NCBI RefSeq assembly: GCF_015354345.1
Contig: NZ_JADKYS010000006.1
Span: 62,001 to 126,000, forward strand
From: Methylophilus sp. 14
GTDB taxonomy: Bacteria > Pseudomonadota > Gammaproteobacteria > Burkholderiales > Methylophilaceae
Length of the DNA: 64,000 nucleotides
Reading direction: 5' to 3'
In this document: positions 50,021 through 58,580 of the stretch, in pieces
Position numbering within the stretch: the first letter of the stretch is position 1
How the letters are laid out: each line of letters begins with the position of its first letter
The notes under the pieces: model-generated
The model's input: only the letters and a program-made list of their open reading frames with translations
Databases searched by the model: none
Told to the model about the DNA's origin: nothing
Made by a program: the position numbers and the translations under genes

Positions 50021-51378
50021 GGTCGCTGCGCAGGCAGCTATCGCTGGGCTTAACCCTCAGCCTGGTGGGTTTGCTGACGCTGCAATGGGCGGTGGTGACC
50101 TTTACCATAGATCATTTAATCCAGTCGCAAATGACGGCACGCATGCAACAAGAAGCTGAAGGCTTGCTGGCCGGTGTGTCAGTGAACGCGCGTGGTGAAT
50201 TGGCGCTGGAGCCGCGACTGATTACAAGCAGTTATCAGCGGCCATTTTCAGGCAGCTATTTTATTGTGCTGCTGGACAATGCTGGCAAAGACGGGGCGCA
50301 AAAAATACAGTCGCGCTCATGGTGGGATGTCGACATCCCAGTCAGTGCGCTCAAGGTCGGTGAGGAGCGGGTCAGCCATATCACCGGCCCCGAATCGCAA
50401 CCTTTGCTGCAATTGGGACATGCTTACCGTAAACAGCAGAGCACCATTACCATTTACATTGCAGAAAGCCTGGTTGAATTACAGCAAAGCCTGCGCCTGT
50501 TTCACTGGTTGTATGGTGTGTTTTCCTTGCTGGGTCTGCTGGCGTTGCTGGCGTTACAGCGCTGGATTGTGGTGAATACGCTGTTGCCTTTGCAGCAAAT
50601 CAAGGAAAACCTGGCAAAAGTCGCTAATGGTGAGGTACAGCAGATTAATGCCAGTGGCCCGGCTGAAGTGATGCCGCTGGTCAACGAGTTTAACCGCATC
50701 CTCAAAAGTGCCAGCCAGAAAACCCGGCGTTCGCGCCTGGCCATTGGCAATCTGGCACATGGCCTCAAAACACGCCTGGCGCAATTGCAATTGCTGGCGG
50801 GTAATGGATCCGTGGATGGAGATACGCAGTTACGGCAGATGATACAAAATTGTAGCGAAGACATACACCATGATGTCGAACGTGAATTAAAGCGCGCACG
50901 ACTCATGGGCGATGTTTACACCAGCCAGCAGACTGATTTAGACGTAGAGTTACCTAAGCTGGTGACCACTTTGCAGAAGATTTATAGCAATAAAACCGTG
51001 GCATTTGCCTGGCAGCACGATGGGCAGGCCCGCGTGATGGTTGACCGTGAAGACATGCTGGAGTTGCTGGGTAATGTGCTGGATAACGCCTTTAAATGGT
51101 GTCACGGTCAGGTGCAGTTACATGTGTCTGTGCAAGACGTGATCCAGATTGTGGTTGAAGATGATGGCCCCGGCAGTAGTGCGCCGACATTGGAGACGTT
51201 GTTACAACGCGGCATGCGTATGGATGAATCCAAACCCGGCAGTGGTTTGGGGCTGGCGATTGTGCAGGATATTGTGCAGCACTACCACGGCCAGGTGACG
51301 CTCACGCATTCTGAGCGGCTGGGTGGTTTGCGCATCCAGATGACGCTGGCACCCACCTCGGCAGGCACCAGCGTTTAA
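50017..51378 (+). CDS. Sensor histidine kinase (PhoQ-like) with altered H box
   Basis: The 453-residue kinase has two membrane helices (about 10-32 and 165-185) around a periplasmic domain of ~130 residues, then HAMP, the phospho-acceptor His248 in GNLAHGLKTRLAQ and a HATPase (LLGNVLDNAFKWC, VEDDGPGSS, GSGLGLAIV). The H box normally reads LKTPL; here the proline is arginine (Arg253), which may alter dephosphorylation or helix bending. It is co-translated with the regulator. The ligand is unknown. Confidence 0.92.
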   Translation: MRSLRRQLSLGLTLSLVGLLTLQWAVVTFTIDHLIQSQMTARMQQEAEGLLAGVSVNARGELALEPRLITSSYQRPFSGSYFIVLLDNAGKDGAQKIQSRSWWDVDIPVSALKVGEERVSHITGPESQPLLQLGHAYRKQQSTITIYIAESLVELQQSLRLFHWLYGVFSLLGLLALLALQRWIVVNTLLPLQQIKENLAKVANGEVQQINASGPAEVMPLVNEFNRILKSASQKTRRSRLAIGNLAHGLKTRLAQLQLLAGNGSVDGDTQLRQMIQNCSEDIHHDVERELKRARLMGDVYTSQQTDLDVELPKLVTTLQKIYSNKTVAFAWQHDGQARVMVDREDMLELLGNVLDNAFKWCHGQVQLHVSVQDVIQIVVEDDGPGSSAPTLETLLQRGMRMDESKPGSGLGLAIVQDIVQHYHGQVTLTHSERLGGLRIQMTLAPTSAGTSV

Positions 51379-51381
51379 GCC

Positions 51382-51717
51382 TTAAAACCAGTCGCGGTTG
51401 ATGCTGTTGACCTTGCCGGTTTTGGCATCGATAGTGACTTCCCATTCGGCACCATTGCTATCGACAATTTCAACTTCGTAATCCCAGCCAGCACGAAACT
51501 TTCTGCGCTCCAGTTCGACCTCTTTCACCACACCGGGCTTGGCTGCCAGCGCTTTGCTTTGTGCGTCTTCATGTGAAATCAGGCCAAACGCTTTGGCCTT
51601 TTCAGTCATTTTTTGCACGTCATCATCATCGTCTGCCAGTGCTGGGTGGCTGGCCATCGTACCCAAAAACAGGGCCATGATGAGTAGGCTTGCAGATTTG
51701 TTTGAGGTTTGACGCAT
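51382..51717 (-). CDS. Periplasmic PepSY-domain protein
   Basis: A 111-residue protein with a signal peptide (1-28, ending ALA before DDDDD) and one PepSY domain (about 43-108, ISHEDAQSKALAAKPGVVKEVELERRKFRAGWDYEVEIVDSNGAEWEVTIDAKTGKVNSI). It is related to the membrane-anchored PepSY protein on the other side of the two-component system and converges on the kinase gene (3 bases apart). A probable feedback or sensing partner. An acidic Asp5 run starts the mature chain and might bind cations. Confidence 0.87.
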   Translation of the reverse strand: MRQTSNKSASLLIMALFLGTMASHPALADDDDDVQKMTEKAKAFGLISHEDAQSKALAAKPGVVKEVELERRKFRAGWDYEVEIVDSNGAEWEVTIDAKTGKVNSINRDWF

Positions 51718-51791
51718 CGTGATCTCCTTTTGTGTTGAGTATTCACGATACCTGGCGTGGCTTAATTCACGCTTAATTCTGGTGCATGGCC

Positions 51792-52250
51792 TTAACTTTC
51801 ATGCATGCTGGGCAAGTGCAGGTTGGGCTGGTGCGTTTTGAGCTGATTAAATAACCAGCGCGTTTCTAGCAGGTTCCATACCCTGAGCATGGCTTCCATA
51901 TGGTCAAACGGTTTGGTTAAAAAGTCTTTGGCCCCCAAGGCCAGCGCTTTGCGCCGCGTGGCAATCGTGGCATCCGCCGTGAGTACCAGCACAGGTAAAA
52001 AATCATGCGGCCCGACATGGTGCGACAACTGATCAAGCACGGCAAAACCATCCAGCACTGGCATCATTAAGTCGAGCAAAATCAGGTCGGGCTGAAAAGC
52101 ATTCACCAGGTCCATGGTTTTAGTGGAGTCCGTCGTGCTAATCACTTGCTCAAAGCCCTCTTTGGTCAATAATTCTTCAAGCAGTCGTAAATTGGCCTCG
52201 GCATCGTCAATGATGAGGATTTTAGAGGCACGTAATTGTTCAATATTCAT
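51792..52250 (-). CDS. Stand-alone receiver-domain protein
   Basis: A 152-residue CheY-like receiver (about 8-128) with a phospho-acceptor in LILLDLMMPVLDG and a conserved LTADAT...KPF switch, followed by a short helical tail without an output domain. It is the last gene of a three-gene operon; its ATG overlaps the stop of the hybrid kinase by 4 bases. It is probably the terminal phospho-acceptor of that kinase, and its output must be another protein. Confidence 0.9.
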   Translation of the reverse strand: MNIEQLRASKILIIDDAEANLRLLEELLTKEGFEQVISTTDSTKTMDLVNAFQPDLILLDLMMPVLDGFAVLDQLSHHVGPHDFLPVLVLTADATIATRRKALALGAKDFLTKPFDHMEAMLRVWNLLETRWLFNQLKTHQPNLHLPSMHES

Positions 52251-54229
52251 GGCGTCTCGGGCAGGAGTTTTAATAATAACTGGTTAAAAGCCGCCACATT
52301 GAGCGGCTTGGTAAAGTAGTGCGTGATGCCAAGCGCATTGAGGCGCTGCATGGTGTCCGGCAGGGCGTCTGCACTTAAAATCACAATAGGAATCGCCTGT
52401 AAGTCCTGGCGACTGGATTGGATATGCTGAATCAGTGACTCCCCGGAGCCATCTGGTAGGTTCAAGTCCAGTAACAGCAAGTCTGGCTGCATGTCACGTA
52501 GCCAGACCATGCTTTCTTGCAAGCTGGCTGCCAGATGTAGCTTGAGGTGGCGATGCTTGCTCATAATGGCTTCAATCAGTGCCTGATTGCTGTGGTTATC
52601 CTCCACATACAAAATATGGCGTTTGACCGAACGGCGGGTAGTCGTGGTACTTGGTACCTTTATTTCTGCGCCTGTATTGGCGTGTTGGGCTGGATACTCC
52701 GCAACCTGCTCCGTCTCTGGCAGACTGATCCAGAACAGGCTTTGATCTTCGGCAACACCAATCTGGCCGCCCATGGCATCCATCAGTTGTTTGCTGAGCA
52801 CCAGGCCCAAGCCGGTGCCTTCGGTGACGGTGCGCTCAGCGCCCAGCCGGTCAAAAGGGGTGAATAATCGCGAACGTAATTCTGCAGGAATCCCTTGGCC
52901 CTGGTCGCGTACATCGACCCGGATTTGGCCATGGTGACGGTAAGCACTAAAGGTGACGCTGGTGTTTTCCGGGCCGTATTTCAAGGCGTTGGCCAGCAGG
53001 TTTAAAATCACTTGCAGCAGGCGCTGGCGGTCTGCGCGCACCTTCAGATCGGGCTCAAAATGCGTTTCTATGCTGATGTCGCGCACTTTTTCCAACGGTT
53101 TTAAGTAGTGGTAAGCCTCTTCGAGCAAGTGGTTCAGTGCAATGACTTCCATAGACATGCTGATGTCACCACTTTCAATGCGTGAAATGTCCAACACCTC
53201 ATTAATCAGCTTGAGCAAGTGTTGGCCTGCATTATGAATCAGCGTGGCACTGTCTTTTTGCCGTCCTTCAGGCAAGTCGTTTTCGAGAATCTGCGCAAAA
53301 CCTAAAATCGCATTGAGCGGGGTACGCAGCTCATGGCTGGTGCGTGATAAAAAGTTACTCTTTGCCGCACTGGCTTCTTCGGCATCAACACGGGCCAGGT
53401 GGGCTTCTTGCGCGCTTTGGGTCAGCAATTGTGAGGCGTGTTCCAACTCGCTGGTGAGTTCACCTAATTCATCGCGGCTGATGCTGGGTAGGGCCAACGG
53501 CTCGCCTTTCACCAGGTGTATGGCGCTATCACGGATGGTTTTGACGCGGGCGACGATGGTTTGGGTAAACAGCCACACGCCAATCAGCGAACCGACCACG
53601 CCTGCAATCACCGCCATCAGCGTGATACGTAAATTGCGTTTGCGTTCGTAAATGACTTCTTTTTTATCCTGGTTGACGATGGTGGACTCGCGCAAGCTCA
53701 TCTGGTTGAGATGCGCGCGTAAACGGTTCAAGGCATCGCCTTGCGAAGCAAATTTGCCGATTAGCGCTTCGTCAGCTTCTTCTTCACTATGGCTGGCGAG
53801 GACAGCCAGGTCATTGAGATTTTTGTCTACCAGAGGATGAATCACTTGTAACAGGTGTTGCTGTGAGCGGTCATCCAGATTGTGTTCGAGCGAACTGAGC
53901 AATTGCGGCATGCTTTGCTTGGCACTTTCATAACCGGCGAGGAACTGGCGATTGCCGGTCAGCAAGAAATCACGCACGCCGGTGGAGGCTTCGAGCAACA
54001 GGGTTTGCAGGGTTTGAATGTCTTGCTGGATTTGCAGGGCGTTCTGCACGCGTCTTTCCAGTAAGGCAGCTTGCTGCTCACTCTCAAAAATCAGTGCCAA
54101 TGACGCGAGCAGGACAGTGAGTGGCAAGGCATTGAGTACGATGCCTTTGGTGGTCAGTGATAAATCCTGCCATAACAGATTGAGGCGGCTGGTGAGTTGT
54201 GCCATGGGTTTAAACATACTTTGACTCAT
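52247..54229 (-). CDS. Hybrid sensor histidine kinase with CHASE3-like domain
   Basis: The 660-residue protein runs TM1 (about 30-48), a CHASE3-like helical periplasmic domain (about 50-200), TM2 (about 203-225) and HAMP. HisKA has the acceptor His in RTSHELRTPLNAIL; HATPase has LLANALKYGPENT, RDQGQGIP and GTGLGLVLSK. A C-terminal receiver (about 535-655) has its acceptor in LLLLDLNLPDGSG. No Hpt domain is present, so phosphate would go to the separate receiver or to an unlinked protein. Both ends overlap the neighbouring genes by 4 bases, so translation is coupled. Confidence 0.92.
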   Translation of the reverse strand: MSQSMFKPMAQLTSRLNLLWQDLSLTTKGIVLNALPLTVLLASLALIFESEQQAALLERRVQNALQIQQDIQTLQTLLLEASTGVRDFLLTGNRQFLAGYESAKQSMPQLLSSLEHNLDDRSQQHLLQVIHPLVDKNLNDLAVLASHSEEEADEALIGKFASQGDALNRLRAHLNQMSLRESTIVNQDKKEVIYERKRNLRITLMAVIAGVVGSLIGVWLFTQTIVARVKTIRDSAIHLVKGEPLALPSISRDELGELTSELEHASQLLTQSAQEAHLARVDAEEASAAKSNFLSRTSHELRTPLNAILGFAQILENDLPEGRQKDSATLIHNAGQHLLKLINEVLDISRIESGDISMSMEVIALNHLLEEAYHYLKPLEKVRDISIETHFEPDLKVRADRQRLLQVILNLLANALKYGPENTSVTFSAYRHHGQIRVDVRDQGQGIPAELRSRLFTPFDRLGAERTVTEGTGLGLVLSKQLMDAMGGQIGVAEDQSLFWISLPETEQVAEYPAQHANTGAEIKVPSTTTTRRSVKRHILYVEDNHSNQALIEAIMSKHRHLKLHLAASLQESMVWLRDMQPDLLLLDLNLPDGSGESLIQHIQSSRQDLQAIPIVILSADALPDTMQRLNALGITHYFTKPLNVAAFNQLLLKLLPETP

Positions 54230-54993
54230 AGTCCATCGCTCTTGAAACCGGCTTCGACGGCCTTGACCGCCGCTTGCGTGCGGTCGTTTAAGTCCAGCTT
54301 GCTTAAAATACGTTCAATATGGATTTTAACCGTGCCCGGTGAAATCCCCAGCTTTTGCGCCAGGGCCGCATTGCTGGGGCCGGAAGGCAGCAGGGCGAAT
54401 ACCTCACGCTCACGCGGTGTGAGTTTTTGCAGGTAACTGTCATCAATCACACTATTGGCCTGTGCTTGCCCTTGTAAGGCAAATCCCAACAAGCCACACA
54501 CGCTATGCAGCACTTGCAGACTGGCCGGGCTGAGCGGATTGCCAGTGATTAGCCCCAATAAACCAACCGCGCGTTGCTGGCAGGCAATCGGTAGATGGTA
54601 ACAATGCAATGTGGTTTGATCTGTATTGGTTGGCAGTGTCCACAGGCTGGGTACAAACTGGCTATGCACCTCAAAGTGTATGGGCTCTTTTAGCCATTGG
54701 GCCAGTGCGCCCAGCATAGGCACGCGCGCACCAATCGGGAACGCTTTACCGCGCTGGGCCAGTATTTTCAAAGCGCCTGCGTGCTGCTGGCTAATCAGGC
54801 CGTGTGGTGCCCCAAACTGCATGCAGACTTCATCCAGCAACCATTGCATGAGTTCCTCTGACCAGCCGTGACTGAACAATTTTTGCCCGAGCCGCTCAAA
54901 TAGTCGGTCATGTGCCATTTGCACTTGGGTTTGTTTGAGTGCATTGCGTAAGGCAAACGCACTTTCTGTGGGTGGGGGGCTGTCGTTCGGCAT
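54226..54993 (-). CDS. LuxR-type regulator with GAF-like sensor domain
   Basis: The 255-residue protein has a GAF-like ligand-binding part (about 30-175) and a C-terminal LuxR helix-turn-helix (about 188-250, LTPREREVFALLPSGPSNAALAQKLGISPGTVKIHIERILSKLDLNDRTQAAVKA). It lacks a receiver domain, so it does not take phosphate in the ordinary way. It is the first gene of the operon with the hybrid kinase and receiver. A CTACC/GGTAG inverted repeat lies just upstream, between this gene and the small secreted proteins. Confidence 0.87.
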   Translation of the reverse strand: MPNDSPPPTESAFALRNALKQTQVQMAHDRLFERLGQKLFSHGWSEELMQWLLDEVCMQFGAPHGLISQQHAGALKILAQRGKAFPIGARVPMLGALAQWLKEPIHFEVHSQFVPSLWTLPTNTDQTTLHCYHLPIACQQRAVGLLGLITGNPLSPASLQVLHSVCGLLGFALQGQAQANSVIDDSYLQKLTPREREVFALLPSGPSNAALAQKLGISPGTVKIHIERILSKLDLNDRTQAAVKAVEAGFKSDGL

Positions 54994-55031
54994 ATGCCGT
55001 TAAGTATATACCGAACTACCTATATCGGTAG
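54988..55031. promoter_or_regulatory. Palindromes between the divergent luxR-type gene and the LGKRPY genes
   Basis: CGGCATATGCCG (54988-54999) is an exact palindrome over the luxR start codon. CTACC-TATATC-GGTAG (55016-55031) is an inverted repeat of the kind bound by LuxR-type dimers. Control of the small secreted protein genes by this regulator is inferred from position. Confidence 0.45.
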
Positions 55032-55135
55032 ATTTATTGATGACAATACATGGGCAAAATGCAATCCATCGTGAATGCAATCAGATTCACACCACCGAAC
55101 AACTAGTCTGAATGACGATTTAAAGGAGAAATACC

Positions 55136-55393
55136 ATGCGTACATTAACAACAGCAGCAGCAATGATCTTGGGTTTGAGCCTGGCTTTGCCAGCACAAGC
55201 GGTTGAAACAGCTACCGGCGAAACGGTTAAGAACACACATCATGTGCAATTTCTGGGTCAGCGTGCATACCAGCAGCCTGTGATTGCCAAAGCGGATGCT
55301 GAGCAAGCCTGGGTTGGTGCCACCCTGAGAGTTGACCAGACTAATCAGCAACAAACATTGAAACTGCACTCACTGGGTAAGCGCGCTTTCTAG
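55136..55393 (+). CDS. Small secreted protein with two LGKR motifs (first of a tandem pair)
   Basis: An 85-residue protein with a signal peptide (1-22). The ~63-residue mature chain carries FLGQRAY at 39-45, WVGA at 59-62 followed by a D-Q pair, and ends exactly with SLGKRAF (79-85). The next gene repeats this architecture at the same positions. It has a good AAAGGAG ribosome site. I recognise no family. Possible roles include a signal or regulatory peptide precursor, or a periplasmic accessory of the downstream SulP transporter; none is shown. Confidence 0.75.
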   Translation: MRTLTTAAAMILGLSLALPAQAVETATGETVKNTHHVQFLGQRAYQQPVIAKADAEQAWVGATLRVDQTNQQQTLKLHSLGKRAF

Positions 55394-55478
55394 TCAGTGT
55401 TGCGTAAGGTTGTTGGAACATAATAAGTTGACACCTGCACAAGGTGTCAAACACAAACAAATTATGTAGGAGCGAAAA

Positions 55479-55769
55479 ATGAGCAAATTATTATTGGCAG
55501 TATTAGTGGCATTTGGTTTAATGGCTAATGCGCAGGCGGACGAGTCTATCGACCAGGACGCGGCAACGGTTAAGCAGATGCATGAGCATAACTTTTTAGG
55601 TAAGCGTCCATATGCCAAGGCACCAGTGGCCAGGCAAAATGCTGATGAGAAGTGGGTAGGTGCAGGGATTGTGACCGACCAGCCGGAAAAGGGCTTCGAC
55701 AAGCATCAGCAAATGCGCTTAAACTTTATCGGCAAGCGTCCCTATAGCGGTGGTACCACAGCCGACTAA
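55479..55769 (+). CDS. Small secreted protein with two LGKRPY motifs (second of a tandem pair)
   Basis: This 96-residue paralogue of the upstream gene has a signal peptide (1-20), FLGKRPY at 39-45, WVGA at 59-62 with a following D-Q pair, and FIGKRPY at 83-89, then a short tail (SGGTTAD). The central part ADEKWVGAGIVTDQ corresponds to AEQAWVGATLRVDQ of the first protein. It is closed by an intrinsic terminator and followed by the SulP/carbonic anhydrase genes. Equal spacing of the motifs between paralogues shows they are under selection. Confidence 0.78.
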   Translation: MSKLLLAVLVAFGLMANAQADESIDQDAATVKQMHEHNFLGKRPYAKAPVARQNADEKWVGAGIVTDQPEKGFDKHQQMRLNFIGKRPYSGGTTAD

Positions 55770-55797
55770 ATGTTAGCTGATCACCGCGCTGAACAAT

Positions 55798-55821
55798 AAC
55801 CCCGCATCATTGCGGGGTTTT
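55798..55821 (+). terminator. Intrinsic terminator of the LGKRPY gene pair
   Basis: AACCCCGCA/TGCGGGGTT stem with a TCAT loop and a short T-run. Confidence 0.88.
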
Positions 55822-55889
55822 GTGTGTCATCGCGTCAATTATAAAAATTAACAATATAACTATAGTTTTGTTTGTGAAGGATATACACC

Positions 55890-57476
55890 ATGTCAACCTC
55901 CGTGCAGAGGTCTAGCCCGCTAGACTTGTTCAAGCACGTCAATCGAGACTTACCGGCCTCCATTGTCGTGTTTTTTGTGGCCTTGCCACTTTGTTTGGGT
56001 ATCGCCCTAGCGTCTGGTGCGCCGCTATTTTCGGGCGTGATTGCCGGTATTGTTGGCGGCATTGTCGTTGGCCTGGCCAGTGGCTCGCAGCTGGGTGTCA
56101 GTGGCCCGGCGGCTGGCCTGGCCGTGATTGTGATGGCGGCCATTGGCAACCTGGGTTCTTATGAAGTCTTTCTGGCCGCGGTGGTGCTGGCTGGTGTATT
56201 CCAGTTTTTGCTGGGGCAGTTAAAAGCCGGGTTTATTGCCTATTTTGTGCCATCTTCAGTGATTACCGGCATGCTCACAGGCATAGGTTTGCTGATTATC
56301 CTCAAACAGATTCCGCATGCATTCGGTTACGATGCGGACTACGAAGGCGATGAATCTTTTGATGCATTTGCCGGGCATGATACCTTCAGCGATATTTTGC
56401 AGGCATGGGACTTGTTAACCCCTGGCGCAGTCTTGATTGCGGCGGTGTCTTTTGCGATTTTGATTCTGTGGGATACGGTGCTGACCAAAAAACACCGGAT
56501 TTTCCAGTTGCTACAAGGGCCGATTGTGGTGGTATTGGTGGGCATTCTGCTCAACGTGGCCTTTATGCGCGGCTGGTTGAATTTCACCTTGAGTGAGGAC
56601 CAGATTGTGCGCTTGCCTGTAGCGAGCAGCTTGGGCGAGTTTGCCAGCTTCTTTACCCATCCTGATTTCAGCAAGATTACGCAGCCGCTGGTGATTAAAA
56701 CGGCGTTGGTCATGGCGATTGTCGCCAGCCTGGAGACATTGCTATGCGTGGAAGCGACTGACAAGCTGGATACACACAAACGTGTGACGCCGACCAACAA
56801 AGAACTCAAGGCGCAAGGCTTGGGCAATATGGTGTCAGGACTGATTGGTGGCTTGCCGATTACGCAGGTGATTGTGCGTAGTAGTGCCAACGTGACTTTT
56901 GGTGCACAAACCAAGTTATCCGCAGTTTTGCATGGTTTTTGGCTGTTGCTGAGCGCCATTACCATTGCCAGCTTCCTCAACCTGATTCCTCTGGCTAGCC
57001 TGGCCACCATCCTGATTATGGTGGGTTACAAACTGGCGAAACCTAAACTGTTCAAACAAATGTACCAGTTGGGCTGGGAGCAGTTTGTGCCGTTTATCGT
57101 GACGATAGTTGCGATCGTGTTTACAGATTTATTGACTGGTATCGGTCTGGGTCTGGTGGTTGCCATCTTCTTTACCTTGCACCACAGCTACCGCAATTCA
57201 CACTACATCAAGCAAACGCGTTCTACCAAAGACGGCAAAGAGGTGTATGAATTAGTGCTGGCGGAAGAGGTTTCTTTCTTTAACAAGGCCAGCATCCTGG
57301 AAGTATTGGAAGCCATTCCACCCAATAGTAAAGTGGTGATTGATTGCACCAATAGCAAATCGATTGCTTATGATGTGGTGGAGTTTATCCACGGCTACCA
57401 ACAGCATGCCAAGTTGAAAAATATTGACGTGGAAACCATTGATTTTAAACCGCCCAAGCATATGTTGGGACATTAA
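55890..57476 (+). CDS. SulP-family anion transporter with STAS domain, probable bicarbonate uptake
   Basis: This 528-residue inner-membrane protein has the SulP core (DLPASIVVFFVALPLCLGIALASGAPLFSGVIAGIVGG, SGPAAGLAVIV, GLGNMVSGLIGGLPITQVIVRSSANVTFGAQTKLSAVLHG) over about 12-14 helices. A short C-terminal STAS domain (about 440-525, KVVIDCTNSKSIAYDVVEFI) follows. SulP members carry sulfate, bicarbonate or other anions. The gene lies 57 bases before a beta-carbonic anhydrase gene, a pairing that favours bicarbonate or CO2 supply for carboxylation, not sulfate. Confidence 0.92.
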   Translation: MSTSVQRSSPLDLFKHVNRDLPASIVVFFVALPLCLGIALASGAPLFSGVIAGIVGGIVVGLASGSQLGVSGPAAGLAVIVMAAIGNLGSYEVFLAAVVLAGVFQFLLGQLKAGFIAYFVPSSVITGMLTGIGLLIILKQIPHAFGYDADYEGDESFDAFAGHDTFSDILQAWDLLTPGAVLIAAVSFAILILWDTVLTKKHRIFQLLQGPIVVVLVGILLNVAFMRGWLNFTLSEDQIVRLPVASSLGEFASFFTHPDFSKITQPLVIKTALVMAIVASLETLLCVEATDKLDTHKRVTPTNKELKAQGLGNMVSGLIGGLPITQVIVRSSANVTFGAQTKLSAVLHGFWLLLSAITIASFLNLIPLASLATILIMVGYKLAKPKLFKQMYQLGWEQFVPFIVTIVAIVFTDLLTGIGLGLVVAIFFTLHHSYRNSHYIKQTRSTKDGKEVYELVLAEEVSFFNKASILEVLEAIPPNSKVVIDCTNSKSIAYDVVEFIHGYQQHAKLKNIDVETIDFKPPKHMLGH

Positions 57477-57533
57477 CCAAAAAAGCATGGCTCACAGCCA
57501 TGCCACATCATTTACTAGTAGAGGATACACACT

Positions 57534-58178
57534 ATGTACAAGCACCCATTACTCGATCGCGACAAAATGACCGCGCGTGAAGCACTGGATATCTTGATTG
57601 AAGGCAATCAGCGTTTTATTACCGATCGCGAACAGGACAAAGACTTCAAGAGCTTGATTCAAATCACCAAAGACAAACAGCATCCGTTCTCGTCATTTTT
57701 AAGCTGCAGCGACTCGCGTGCGCCTGTAGAGCTTTTGTTTGATCAGGCATTGGGCGATGTGTTCAGTGTGCGCCTGGCTGGTAATATTGCTTCTGATAAA
57801 GCTATCGGCAGCCTTGAATTTGGCAGCAAATACCTGGGCAGCAAGCTGATTGTGGTCATGGGCCATACTTCTTGCGGCGCAGTCAAAGCCGCATGTGATG
57901 ACTTTAAAGATGGCCATATTGGCGAGATTATCAACTTGATCAAACCGTCTATCCGTCATGAAAAAACCATCAATGACCCGGCCCAGCGTAACTCTAAAAA
58001 CAGTGATTTTGTTGAGAAAATTTGTGCGTTAAACGTGAAGTATCAGATTGAAACCATTATTCGTTGCAGCGATATTATTGATGATATGTTGCAAAGCAAG
58101 CAGATTGGGATTGTCGGCGCCGTCTACGATATTTCAACCGGTAAAGTGGATTTCATGGAAGAGACCTTTATAGGCTAA
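57534..58178 (+). CDS. can: Beta-class carbonic anhydrase
   Basis: The 214-residue zinc enzyme interconverts CO2 and bicarbonate. Zinc ligands are Cys58 (CSDSRAPVE, with the Asp60-Arg62 dyad), His111 and Cys114 (GHTSCGAVKAA). The length fits the family. It follows the SulP transporter on the same strand with a GTAGAGGA ribosome site and shares its probable task in inorganic-carbon supply. The gene symbol is the generic one for beta-carbonic anhydrase. Confidence 0.95.
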   Translation: MYKHPLLDRDKMTAREALDILIEGNQRFITDREQDKDFKSLIQITKDKQHPFSSFLSCSDSRAPVELLFDQALGDVFSVRLAGNIASDKAIGSLEFGSKYLGSKLIVVMGHTSCGAVKAACDDFKDGHIGEIINLIKPSIRHEKTINDPAQRNSKNSDFVEKICALNVKYQIETIIRCSDIIDDMLQSKQIGIVGAVYDISTGKVDFMEETFIG

Positions 58179-58192
58179 TTGTCACGTCAAAC

Positions 58193-58220
58193 AAAAAGCC
58201 GATGCATGCATCGGCTTTTT
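58193..58220. terminator. Bidirectional intrinsic terminator, perfect palindrome
   Basis: AAAAAGCCGATGCA followed directly by its exact complement gives a 28-bp palindrome with A5 and T5 ends. It lies between the convergent carbonic anhydrase and fdx genes. Confidence 0.95.
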
Positions 58221-58236
58221 TATTGGGCTCATTGGC

Positions 58237-58578
58237 TTAATGATGGCCTTCTTTGGCCAGGTTAATGCTGTATTTGGGAATCTCCACCGTGACGTCCGTC
58301 GCTTGCAAAATAGCCTGGCAAGACAAGCGCGATTGCGGCGTTAAGCCCCAGGCCCGATCCAGCATATCGTCTTCGTCCTCGTCAATCTCATTCAGGCTTT
58401 TAAAGCCTTCACGCACGACGACATGGCAAGTGGTGCAGGCGCAAACGCCGCCACAGGCATTATCAATATCAATATCGTGCTTGAGCAAAGCATCGCAGAT
58501 CGAGGTGCCAGCTTCGGCCTCAATCACCGCGCCTTGCGGGCAGAGTTCGGTATGTGGCAATACAGTAATTTTTGGCAT
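58237..58578 (-). CDS. fdx: Isc-type [2Fe-2S] ferredoxin
   Basis: A 113-residue adrenodoxin-type ferredoxin that supplies electrons for Fe-S assembly on IscU. Cluster ligands are Cys42, Cys48, Cys51 (ACGGVCACTTCHVV) and Cys87 (RLSCQAI). The acidic EIDEDEDDMLDRAWGL helix is typical for the Isc ferredoxin. It is the last gene of the isc operon, 2 bases after hscA; no iscX follows before the terminator. Confidence 0.96.
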   Translation of the reverse strand: MPKITVLPHTELCPQGAVIEAEAGTSICDALLKHDIDIDNACGGVCACTTCHVVVREGFKSLNEIDEDEDDMLDRAWGLTPQSRLSCQAILQATDVTVEIPKYSINLAKEGHH

Positions 58579-58580
58579 GT

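Noticed and set aside
55890-57476. Sulfate permease function for the SulP protein
   Set aside because: The direct neighbour is carbonic anhydrase, and the window already has CysTWA; bicarbonate is the better guess.
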